Part shown: piece by piece, positions 55,801 through 64,000 of the stretch
Position numbering within the stretch: position 1 is the stretch's first letter
Layout: every line of letters starts with the position of its first letter
NCBI GenBank assembly: GCA_012845835.1
Contig: JABAKD010000001.1
Span: 9,878,832-9,942,831, forward strand
From: Undaria pinnatifida
Lineage: Eukaryota; Sar; Phaeophyceae; Laminariales; Alariaceae
Reading direction: 5' to 3'
Length of the DNA stretch: 64,000 nt
Program-made: the position numbers and the translations under genes
Notes under the pieces: model-generated
Databases searched by the model: none
Seen by the model: the letters and a program-made list of their open reading frames with translations, nothing else
Told to the model about the DNA's origin: nothing

Positions 55801-57616
55801 TGAGTTGTTTAGTATGTGTACCTACTTTGATAATACACGATATATATAAGAGAGGTAGAAATGTTTCGGACATTTTGTTTTTTCTGCAGGACGACGACCA
55901 GGGCATCCTTAGCCCGAAATTGTCAGAATGTTCATTGTTATTTAGTGTCATTTTTGGTTTGTTTTTTTATTATTGTATTCCTAGAAGCTCAGTCGTTTTT
56001 GTTCATAGGGGTTCATCACTGAGTTTACTCGAACTGATGTTTGGGTTGAGGAGTGTGACATGGACAAGTGGCACGATAGAGGTGCATTGATTTTGTTTAT
56101 TATGAGATTCCTCAATTTAGGAGCTCAAGACATACATGTCTTAACCCCAAAAACTGATATCGGAGTCAAACCAAAACTGCGTACCGGATGGGAATAGTAC
56201 GTGGTCTATAGGTAAACACGACGAGAATCCTGTCGTATTCTTCTGCGCAGCCCTTCACCGATCATTTAAACTAAGTATTGGATTGTATGAGGCCTCCTTC
56301 CCCGGCCTGTGGGCCTGCCCATACTTCCATTATTTCTTGTATACTCTTCCTCGGCTACCGGACTGGGGTCTTTGTCTCACCCAAATTAATGGTTTGCATT
56401 ATTACCGTGGTGTGAACGAGGCGAAGGACCGGCGAGTGCGGTAAATCAATGCGGATTATCCTCTTTCGCGTTCGCGTAGAAGCACCATCACTCGTTTGAT
56501 AAGTGTTCCCCGTAAGAGCGGCAGAGGTCACCGTAAACTTTATCTGGTACCTCGGTACTGCTTGTTCCATGTTCCAAACACCAGCATGATATGTGAGCTC
56601 GTTACGGAGTGGGTGTTCCTGCAAGACGACTTCATTCCAAACCGCCATTAATACATGTTTGCGCGCACGGAGTGGAAGTGGTGCTTTCGAAAAAACAAAA
56701 TGTACTCGCTATACGCCTTCAAACTATTACTCTAGTAAATCAGAAGGGTTGTACTTACCGGGGTGAGCCGTGCCACTTTTTATTCTGCCAAAAAGTACGC
56801 CAAATGCTTTGATGAAGCACAACGTACATCTGATCTAGGCAGGAAGAGTGTGTACAATCAGAGAAAATAGAAGAGCTGTCACGTGCACCGTATGGCACCG
56901 GTCGCCGAGGTAATTCAGCGGTTGACCCCGAAGCGAACACTCTGACTAAGGTTCAAAAAAATCTCGGCATGCAATTTGTTTTTAACATGAATGTTACGGT
57001 AGGGGGTGGGTCTGTTATGGGGCCTTTATTGGCAGTAGCTCGAGGGGGTCACTTGCTGCGTTAGTGACCCCCGTGTTCCACCTGCGGTAAGATAAGCTTT
57101 CAGAAGAAGCGGAGAGCTTTTTACCACGAGTGTGAATCCCTTGGAAAGCCACAGACTGCTTCTTCTGGATGAGGCGTTCCTCCGGACGGGGACAGGTGTG
57201 ATTGTTTTCAACTGTTTTCTATCTCCCCTCTCCTCGAGGATACGTTTGTGTCTTGCCGAGAGTTCTTCTTTTCAAATAAAGTATGGGATGAAAGGGTGGA
57301 AACACCTCCCGCTGTCGGTGCTACCACTCCCCCCTTACTTTGCGGTCCTTGGCTTCCATAGATTGATTCGTGTTACGTGTTCCCCTCTGAACGGGGACAA
57401 GGGCCGAATATCCCATCCATGTACTTCATATTCTGCCTTCCATGTCCTACCGATTCTCATTTTAATCCACCATATCGGCGCATTTCCGAACGCTGCCCAC
57501 CACATTTTGCTCTGTTACATTGGCGGTAACTCGTTGACCTGCCTGTAATGCGTATCCGTCATTCCTGGGACCTTAGTGTGCACCTTTTGTCCCTCGTGAT
57601 GTTTCGTGCTGTTGAA
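55801..57616. other. Unassigned stretch
   Basis: A degenerate palindrome Q occurs at about 57046-57072 (GGGGGTCACTTGCTG, then AGTGACCCCC). Frames up to 138 codons (57132-57548) have no recognisable domain and non-ATG starts. No repeat partner covers most of it. Confidence 0.4.
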
Positions 57617-57716
57617 AAATCTCGACTTGAATACCAAATGGGACGGTTAGCTACGCTGCGCCAAAACAAATCGCCGAACGAGTTTGTTTCAGTGAGGTGT
57701 TTGAAAGAGCCACTCG
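57617..57716 (+). repeat. Block N, copy without palindrome
   Basis: TGGGACGGTTAGCTACGCTG, then CGCCAAAACAAATCGCC and AGTGAGGTGT. This is the clearest copy of the block; no palindrome lies within 150 bases upstream. Confidence 0.65.
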
Positions 57717-57966
57717 GACCCATGCTACGATGGAGGTATCACTTTTCGTCAAAAAATGGTTTTCTGAATGACGGGGGGGCGCTCCTTAATAACCCCAAAT
57801 CGTCGGAAATAGCTTTTTTCTTCATGATTTTTTCGTTGTATACCTAGGACATGGGATTGTTTTATCCGATGTCAGTTATATTTTTCGCCAAATCAGTTTT
57901 CGGGAGAGGGGTCTTGACCTCCCAAATTTGAGGAACCTCAGAAAATAAGTGGTCGTAGCACGCGTC
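57717..57966. mobile_element. MITE of family O, copy 2
   Basis: 250 bp. The right end (CGTAGCACGCGTC) is intact and the left end (GACCCATGCTACG) has two changes. CTCG lies directly outside both ends, a possible 4-bp target duplication. Confidence 0.75.
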
Positions 57967-58082
57967 CTCGTGCGAGTGAGTGATGAAAGCCTCAGACCTT
58001 GTGGTGAAAAGAGGGGTATATCATACCACAATACTACCGTGCAACTGATGTTTTGCTTTTAGAAACAACAAGTGCGCCGAGA

Positions 58083-58146
58083 GAGCGCTTTGTGTAGCGT
58101 GGGTAGTCACAAAATTGGACGCGAATTGATGAGGAGGGAGAAAAAG
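58083..58146 (+). repeat. Dispersed repeat H, copy 2, first half
   Basis: Matches 8048-8105. The second half (58420-58495) is displaced by the family O element between them. Confidence 0.5.
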
Positions 58147-58397
58147 GACACATGTTATGGTAGAGGTGTCACTTCTGGTCTGAAATGGTTTCTAAATGGC
58201 GGGGCTTCTTAATCCAAAATCGTCGGAAATACGACATTTTTTTTTTTCATGACTATCATCGTGTACCTAGGCCATGGTATGGTTCATCCGATGTAGCAGT
58301 TTTAATTTTCTCCAAATCAGTTTTTGGGAGAGGTCTTAGACTCCAAAATTAAGGAAGCTTAGAAAAAGAGGGGTGCACTTCTATCGTAGCACGCGTC
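58147..58397. mobile_element. MITE of family O, copy 3
   Basis: 251 bp. The right TIR is intact and the left is decayed (GACACATGTTATG). Internal text follows copy 2 closely (AATCGTCGGAAATA, CCAAATCAGTTTT, GGGAGAGG, GTCTT). It lies within repeat H. Confidence 0.75.
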
Positions 58398-58419
58398 GAA
58401 GTGCAGAACTACTATCGCG

Positions 58420-58510
58420 ATAAAAATGAAGGCGCGCATCGTAGTGGGGAGGGGGGATAAGAGTTTGCCTGGCGACCCCGGGTCTGAGTCACGTCTATCT
58501 AGGAAGGAAG
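58420..58510 (+). repeat. Dispersed repeat H, copy 2, second half
   Basis: GATAAAAATGAAGGCGCGCA, GTGGGGAGGGGGG and GACCCCGGGTCTGAG match 8115-8180. Confidence 0.55.
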
Positions 58511-59815
58511 AAAGATAAATAGAATGTGCGAAATATATTCTAGATGCCATATGAGAAGACACAAAAATCTCTTGTTGTGGGCCGACTTCGTGTGCAGGTT
58601 TCCTTTGCCGTTCTTGTATTTTATGGAATTACGAGTGGCCAGCTTTGAAAGCTCATATATATTTCACACTGCCGGATTCCTGCAACAATAACACATTATA
58701 AATGTCCTTCAGTATATACGGGTAAACGTTTTACATCAATCCTATGATCAGGTCCATATCAACAAGCAGTTGAACTCATATACATATATATAGTCTAAGC
58801 GATACAAGCCAAGGTCACCGGTATGAACCAAGGAAGAGACGGATAGACAAACACCTGGGACCACGGGTTGCCCAGGAGATCGTTGCTCTTCGGGGTGGAA
58901 AGTAATCGAGGCATCTACCAATATCTGGTTGGTACGAAGCTGGTGACTGGTATAAAACAAAACCTGCTCGGTGTTTGATTTGGACTTAATTACTTGTCGA
59001 GTTTTGAGCGGACATTGTGTCCTAGGTAAAGCAGACCGCACTTCAGTCGCCGGTGGTAGTGTGTATCAAATAGGTTTTTGCGATAACGAGTCGTTCGCCA
59101 AGCTCGTCCGGGCGGCCCATTTAGGTATTAATCCCGGTGCACCGGGGGGCTCGCGTAGCCTTATTGTTTGTCGGGGCATCTTCGCTTTTTTCGAATTCGT
59201 ACTGGTTCGTCGGGTTGCCTTTGTTTTCTGCTTGTAAACCTCCATCAATACCAGTACTTGTGATATGACACTCACGCTGCCCGGTCCCGAAGGAAGAACA
59301 AATCTGTAGCTGTATCCTTCAAGAGGAATACACATGTACACGGGCCCAAGGTATCACGCAGCTTGCTAATACGAGTATTGACTTCTCAACCGGTAGAACT
59401 CACAGCTGACGTGTTTAAGATCAAAATTATGGCATGTACATGAATACAAAGCTTAGCGACGAGCGGACATAGAAGGGGGTGATACGTTTTGCATAGTTTT
59501 CCGTTTGTTCCCGAGGTTTTGCTTGTTTCGGGAAAGTTATAAGTGGTTTTAGCGTTGAAACGCATACACACCTGTGCTGCGCATTGTCGGAGATCAAGCA
59601 CACAAATAACACTCGATTGAAAAATTCCAGATTTTGCTCGCGCACGTCATCTTGCGCAGGCCCCGCATTACTTCCCCTCCCCACATCGAACTACCACCCT
59701 GCTCCCCGCTGCAGAACCACACTACCCACAGCCCTAGCTTCGCTTCACCAGGAGCATCACCTCCACTGCCGCCCCCACAACCAACATCTTCCGTGACTCT
59801 GCAAACACGAGCATC
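58511..59815. other. Flank upstream of the secreted-protein gene
   Basis: No other gene was recognised. An inverted copy of block P lies at 59355-59415. The last 130 bases before the ATG at 59816 are C- and A-rich with few stops in any frame, as a 5' untranslated region could be. No TATA box can be assigned with confidence. Confidence 0.4.
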
Positions 59816-59982
59816 ATGCGCGCTATCGCTCTGATAGCACTCGGTCTGATTGGCTGGACGAAGGCAGCGCCTAGATATTCCTGCTTCGACCCGCCCAACG
59901 GGGAGGGCCAGACCAACCCCCTCGGAGAGGGCTTGGAGGACGTCGTCGAGGACGAGTGCTGCGAAGCGCTCATCGATGAAAC
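59816..59982 (+). CDS. Exon 1 of a secreted cysteine-rich protein
   Basis: An ATG at 59816 opens a 55-codon reading ending inside a codon at a strong donor, AC|GTGAGT (intron from 59983; phase 2). The first 18 or so residues, MRAIALIALGLIGWTKAA, look like a signal peptide: one basic residue, a hydrophobic core and small residues at the end. The mature part starts PRYSCFDPPNGEGQTNPLGE and ends with an acidic stretch and a CC pair (EDVVEDECCEALIDET). It is probably secreted or cell-wall directed; no family is recognised. The donor phase matches the acceptor at 62071/62072, 2.1 kb downstream, giving an uninterrupted reading. Its length is below common ORF cut-offs. Confidence 0.55.
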
Positions 59983-62071
59983 GTGAGTGTATAGCGGTAA
60001 GCGGTGGGCAGGCAGCAGGCAAGCAAGCAGAACGCTAGAGGTAGCCCCCGCTGTTTTCTTATGGCTGCATTGTCTGAGAAATCTGTGTAGCGTCGCACAA
60101 ACGATAGATTTGACGATGCTCATAGCGCGAAGTCGACGTGCTATCCCATGGCCAAGACATGTGCGCTCAAAAGAACAAATGTTACACAAGTACTACAGCG
60201 ACGATATGTTGGGTGGCGCGGCGGTGACTAGCGCGACCCGTCGGTAGACGGGAGCACTTGCAACATGACACCTCAGTTGTAGAGATCGACAACTTCGTCG
60301 AGCGTTACAGTTAGTTGCGAGCTGCGTGTAGTACCGCAATCGAGCATGAGGTGGGGATCGTCATGGCATTTCGTGGCGACCCCTCCAGATGGTTGTGTCA
60401 AAGTCAGCAGGATTTTTGCCCGGCGACCAAACCCGATGAAATCCGACCAGGATATTAATGAGAGAACCATACTGAATATGACACCTATGGGCACGAAGGA
60501 TAATATCGAAGGCATGCATGTGTTGTATGTTTTGTATGTTCATAACGCGTCGGGTTGTTGCTGTACATTGCTGTGTTCGCTGTCTGGTGGCCGTGCCTTT
60601 CCGGTGAGCGGGTGGCTGGATACATGTGGGGTATATAATGAATGCTTGGTTATTTGAGATGTGGTCGCTTGCTGACGTCATATAATAATACTCGGAGTAT
60701 GTTTCGATTCGTATTTCAAGTGGGCGGAAAAAATATTCAGGTACCTACCAGTTAACTGGTACGATCGTTGTCTGGGGGTTTTCCTTTCTTTCGCTATGTT
60801 GCTGTTCATGAACGGTCGCCGGCGTTTACAAGGATTATACTGTACGTAGTCGGGTGGAAACACAAACCTGTCAATACCGTAACACAAGATAATATGGTAT
60901 ATACCACCCACGGCCTTTTTTTCTTGCTGTGGCTGGCGGGGCCAATCGTGCACGAGAGAGTGACCCCCCTGTCCCATTAAAGTTTGCTGTCACTTCATAT
61001 TATATAAGCTGTCATGATGTTTGCTGTTTTGGGATATGGATCCGCGATGGAAAATGGCTAGCTACGCTTGCGGTAGGCAAATTGCTTGGAGCCTTTCCGT
61101 TCGCGGGGTACGGAGTAAATCGTGCTATTATAGTGCCTCCAATCAAACACTGAAAAAGTGGGTATGATACTAAATAGTCTATATTAATACTGTAGCCTTC
61201 GTCATATACAGTGCCCACGGTGCCGTAAAGTATCAGCCGACAACACCGGCAGTATTCCCGACACAGGCATGAAAGGAAATACTATTAATACCAACAAGTT
61301 GCGGTATTCGTGCCTCGAGCTTCAATTGTGCCAAGCGGTCTTACCCGGCACTCTGCCGGCAATAAGTATTGTTTGTATTACTAGTTGTTGTTGTTGGTTG
61401 TTGTTGTTGTTGTTTATTGGTGGTGGTTTTTGGTGAGTTGGCGTTGGTGGTGGTGTCGGTGGTGGTGTTGGTGGTGGTGTTGGTGGTGGTGTTGGTGGTG
61501 GTGTTGGTGGTGTTGGTGGTGTTGGTGTTGGCGTTGGGTGTTGGTGGTGTTGGTGTTGGCGTTGGGTGTTGGTGTTGGTGTATCGTTTCTTGGTGTTGGT
61601 GTTGGTGTTGGTGTTGGTGTTGGTAATGGTGTGTCGTTTCTTGGTGTTGGTGTTGGTGTTGGTGTTGGTGTTGGTGTTGTTGGTGGTGGTGCTGTCGTTT
61701 GTTGGTGGTGGTATTAGTGTTGGTGTTGGTGGTGTTGGTGTTGATGTTGGTGTTGGTGTTGGTGTTCGTCGCAACCCGCCGCTCTTTGACTCTTGACGAA
61801 AGTTTACGATGTGGTCCCAACCTTATCTCCACTGTATCTGTTCAAGCCTTACCCCTCTATCCCCTGATCCTCGACCTGCCGACCGTTCTCGTCGCGTCAC
61901 GTTCCGTTCCGCCCCGACTCACCCCGCCACATATCCGCCACGCCCGGCCCCGCCCTGCCGCCCCCCGCCCTTCACAGCCTCTTCTCCCCCACCCCGCCTC
62001 ACACCGCCCTGGTCCCGTCCAATTCCGTCCCACCCATCCGGTGCATTCTCTCCGTGACTTGATACTGACAG
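59983..62071 (+). other. Putative intron of the cysteine-rich gene
   Basis: GT at the start, AG at the end. It contains a degenerate half of palindrome Q (about 60950), block N (GGCTAGCTACGCTTGCGGTA, 61048) and the GGTGTT microsatellite. It is pyrimidine-rich over its last 250 bases. Additional small exons inside cannot be excluded. Confidence 0.4.
61380..61770. repeat. (GTTGGT)n and (GTT)n minisatellite
   Basis: About 390 bp made of GTTGGTGTTGGTG-type hexamers with interruptions; TATCGTTTCTTGG and a variant (TGTCGTTTCTTGG) mark a higher-order repeat. The long Thr/Asn or Val/Leu frames across it are artefacts. Confidence 0.95.
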
Positions 62072-62219
62072 CGATATTCTAGCTGAGCGTTCTGTGATAT
62101 GGGACCCCGTGAATTGTAACTTCGGACCGGGAGAGGACGCGATCAGCGAAGCATCTGCCTGCAGCGCGCACAACACGGACGGGTGCCGGTTCTGTCGGGA
62201 CTCTTGCGAAGGATTTCAG
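62072..62219 (+). CDS. Exon 2 of the secreted cysteine-rich protein
   Basis: Bounded by an acceptor (ACTGACAG|C) and a donor (TTTCAG|GTAAAT). The first base completes the split codon from exon 1. The frame then reads DILAERSVIWDPVNCNFGPG, then EDAISEASACSAHNTDGCRF and CRDSCEGFQ, with five cysteines. A homologous but frameshifted exon at 47456-47605 shares the splice phase and the DPVNC and RFC.DSC words. The exon ends in phase 0; the following exon was not identified. The disulfide-like pattern and the signal peptide in exon 1 suggest an extracellular domain of unknown function. Confidence 0.55.
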
Positions 62220-62369
62220 GTAAATACAGACGACAACATGCCGTGGGGAAATGTGCATCCTTTAGCTTCCGGGTCTCCTCGCACGAAGAGGAGCTCTTCT
62301 ATAGCTCACTCCCTCCGAAAATGTTTTTAGTGCACTGAGAGTTACCCCTTCGACCAAACCCGTGGTCTA
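62220..62369 (+). other. Downstream intron or flank
   Basis: A frame after an AG at about 62327 (TTTTTAG|TGCACTGAG) stays open into repeat D, so it is not trusted as an exon. Confidence 0.3.
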
Positions 62370-62500
62370 AAGTGCAAATCGCAGAGTCGTTCTACGGTAG
62401 CCCCCCATCTTTTCTTTATCGAAATCGCCGGTTTTAAAACCAGATTCCGGCCACATCTCCTGAAGTGCGGTGCTCCTTGCCACCCCGACGTCATCGTTCG
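62370..62500 (-). repeat. Dispersed repeat D, inverted partial copy
   Basis: The reverse complement reads GGGGTGGCAAGGAGCACCGC, CAGGAGATGTGGCCGGAA, AAAACCGGCGATTTCG and CTACCGTAGAACGA, matching 3295-3405 and 11085-11195. Confidence 0.75.
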
Positions 62501-63010
62501 GTAGTCCCTCGCAAAAACAAGAACCTGTATCGCCAGGATATGTAGTTCATGAGCATTCTTCCTCGAACGTGTCGAGCAGCCGTGCAGTGTTCGTTACTGA
62601 AAATCGCTGTTTTTTTGGGGGGTGGGGACTAGTCGTAGAATCAGTCCGTATTTTCATGCCACAAATGCTACTACTGTGTACAAGAGGGGATCACCTCCAT
62701 TTTCACTACTAATTAATGTGGTTAAGGGCATTCGCACGGGTGGTTCTTTATCTGACGCAGGGGGGGGGAAATATACAAGATGTCTTCGCCATTTTCTACT
62801 ATTATTAAGCATCCTAACTTAGTCTACCATGTTATGTTTTGCGGGTTAAAACCGCAAAATCGAAACAGCACGAAAGGTTGAGAACCGCCAAAAGGAAGGA
62901 ACCCATGGAAAACGCCACACGCGTGAGTGACCGCGGGCCACACTGAACGAAAAGAGCGGGCCAAAAATGGCTCCCCTGTTATCTGCGTACCGCAGACCTG
63001 CTGTGTTAGA
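62501..63010. other. Unassigned stretch
   Basis: A half palindrome Q (CACGCGTGAGTGACC at about 62920) is present. No gene was recognised. Confidence 0.4.
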
Positions 63011-63096
63011 TGTTATAAGGCTTAGTTTGGGTAAGCTATTGGTTAACCTTTTGCAAGTGGTCAAACGGACCAATACCCCACTAAGTCCTTAACAAA

Positions 63097-63127
63097 TGGC
63101 GTCGTCGGCAGGACACGAACCTGCGCG
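63097..63127 (+). promoter_or_regulatory. Primer binding site, tRNA-Ser type, first unit
   Basis: TGGCGTCGTCGGCAGGACAC, then GAACCTGCGC. The reverse complement is the 3' end of a tRNA: T-stem GCAGG, loop TTCGTGT, CCTGC, acceptor strand and CCA. CGCAGGTTCG...CCTGCCGAC is typical of eukaryotic tRNA-Ser. Complementarity runs to about 30 bases, longer than the usual 12-18. Confidence 0.75.
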
Positions 63128-63292
63128 TGAAATCACAATGGGTTCCAATGGATAATTGACAGGTCCGCCCGTGTATCCGGCCGACCTGGTATCCCGCCGT
63201 TTCAGGGGGGGAAGAGTGTTATAAGGCTTAGTTTGGGTAAGCTATTGGTTAACCTTTCGCAAGTGGTCAAACACCACTAATTCCTTAACAAA

Positions 63293-63352
63293 TGGCGTCG
63301 TCGACAGACCATGGGTTTTTTGGGTCGTGGGTTCGATCCCCACCGTCCACAA
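63293..63352 (+). promoter_or_regulatory. Primer binding site, second unit, followed by tRNA-like sequence
   Basis: Begins TGGCGTCGTCGACAG like the first unit, then diverges into a sense-orientation tRNA-like stretch with variable-arm-like text, a T-arm (GTGGG, TTCGATC, CCCAC) and an acceptor-like CGTCCAC. The minus-strand copy at 9.5 kb has the same tRNA-like stretch, so it is part of that subtype. Confidence 0.6.
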
Positions 63353-63577
63353 CAACAAACTTTTCAGATTTTCCCCATGGCGAACTTGAAAATACTCTCC
63401 CGGGTATACCCAGGAAATGAAACGGCTTGGATATTGAAAGGTCCGCCCGTATATCCGGCCGACCTGCTATCCCGCCGTTTCAGGGGGGGAGAGTGTTATA
63501 AGGCTTAGTTTGGGTAAGCTATTGGTTAACCTTTTGCAAGTGGTCAAACGGACTAATACCCCACTAAGTCCTTAACA

Positions 63578-64000
63578 TAGATATGAAAAAATATAAGCAA
63601 GAAAACGACGTGCTGAAAAAAGGCTTTGGGTTAGGGAGCGCCGCCATTCCAAAACAGTGTTTTGTTATAAGCAAAAAGTGTCATCTCAAGATCGTAGCAC
63701 GCATCAAATAATAGCTAGTAGTGATTAACGCATATACATAGTAGACGTGCATTACTAACTGAAGTCATCTCGCTGAGTAGTAGGTATGGGTTGCACGTTT
63801 TGGTCCCCCAAACGTTTCCCACTGATCTCACCGATCTGACCGGTTGAGCTCAACTCAAGCGTGGAACTATATGGTGCGTGGTATGATAAATAATCCTGTG
63901 TGATAATATCGTGAAGCATGTTTACTTTAGGACCATGAAATTTCAACATGACGATTGACTTTTTCAATAGCGCATGGAAACGCTGGTCGGGCTGAGCGAA
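63578..64000. other. Unassigned stretch
   Basis: GATCGTAGCACGCATC at about 63691 resembles the right end of family O, without a left end. No gene was recognised up to the window edge. Confidence 0.4.

Larger units (their letters stand above)
63011..63577 (+). mobile_element. TRIM: miniature LTR element with three LTRs
   Basis: Three direct repeats start TGTTATAAGGCTTAG and end CCTTAACA: 63011-63094 (84 bp), 63217-63290 (74 bp, internal deletion) and 63494-63577 (84 bp). Two non-coding internal regions of 122 and 203 bp separate them. Each internal region starts two bases after an LTR with a primer site (TGGCGTCGTCG...) and ends in a polypurine tract (CAGGGGGGG(A)AGAG). The outer ends are flanked by TAGA on both sides (63007-63010 and 63578-63581), a 4-bp target duplication. 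It encodes no protein and must depend on a full-size partner. Minus-strand relatives lie at 9306-9580 and 10905-10971. Confidence 0.9.

Noticed and set aside
61322-61832. 150-163-residue Thr/Asn/Pro ORFs
   Set aside because: They come from the GTTGGT minisatellite inside a probable intron.
62328-62480. Third exon of the cysteine-rich gene
   Set aside because: The open frame after a possible acceptor runs straight into an inverted copy of repeat D, which is non-coding elsewhere.

Overview
This is eukaryotic nuclear DNA that is very poor in genes and very rich in repeats. The best lineage clue is one intact gene at 21005-22192 (minus strand). It encodes a protein built from tandem EsV-1-7 cysteine/histidine repeats, a family best known from brown algae (Ectocarpus) and their phaeoviruses. 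With an RTE-like non-LTR retrotransposon and short GT-AG exons, this suggests a brown alga or a related stramenopile. The lineage is an inference. I see no sign of bacterial DNA: no operons, no ribosome binding sites, no dense ORFs.

Layout. 0-6 kb: short tandem repeats, then a multi-kb repeat mosaic (copy A) with a Helitron-like 3' end near 5.41 kb; a 5'-truncated LINE tail lies at 6.36-6.60 kb. 6.8-11.2 kb: a long inverted repeat, TRIM fragments and a direct repeat pair. 11.3-16.3 kb: a 41-bp satellite interrupted by an LTR element on the minus strand. 17-20.9 kb: dispersed repeats and sequence I cannot assign. 21-22.2 kb: the EsV-1-7 gene. 24.3-31 kb: two decayed copies of one LINE placed tail to tail. 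33-36 kb: copy B of the mosaic, interrupted by a foldback element with tRNA-like ends. 38.4-39.3 kb: an 884-bp Tc1/mariner-like non-autonomous element with TA target duplications. 41.5-45 kb: a more GC-rich, less repetitive stretch with weak exon candidates. 45.5-58.5 kb: several dispersed families, including a perfect 24-nt palindrome present three times and a 13-bp-TIR MITE family. 59.8-62.2 kb: a probable two-exon secreted cysteine-rich gene whose second exon has a frameshifted relative at 47.5 kb. 63.0-63.6 kb: a miniature LTR element (TRIM) with three 74-84-bp LTRs and primer sites matching a tRNA-Ser 3' end.

How it fits together. Almost everything recognisable is a mobile element or its debris, often nested. 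Only the EsV-1-7 gene looks like an intact host gene; the cysteine-rich gene is the next best, and its exons are below the size that simple ORF calling reports. Copy boundaries were found by eye, so most repeat edges are good to about 10-30 bases; edges fixed by TIRs, LTR ends or splice sites are given exactly.
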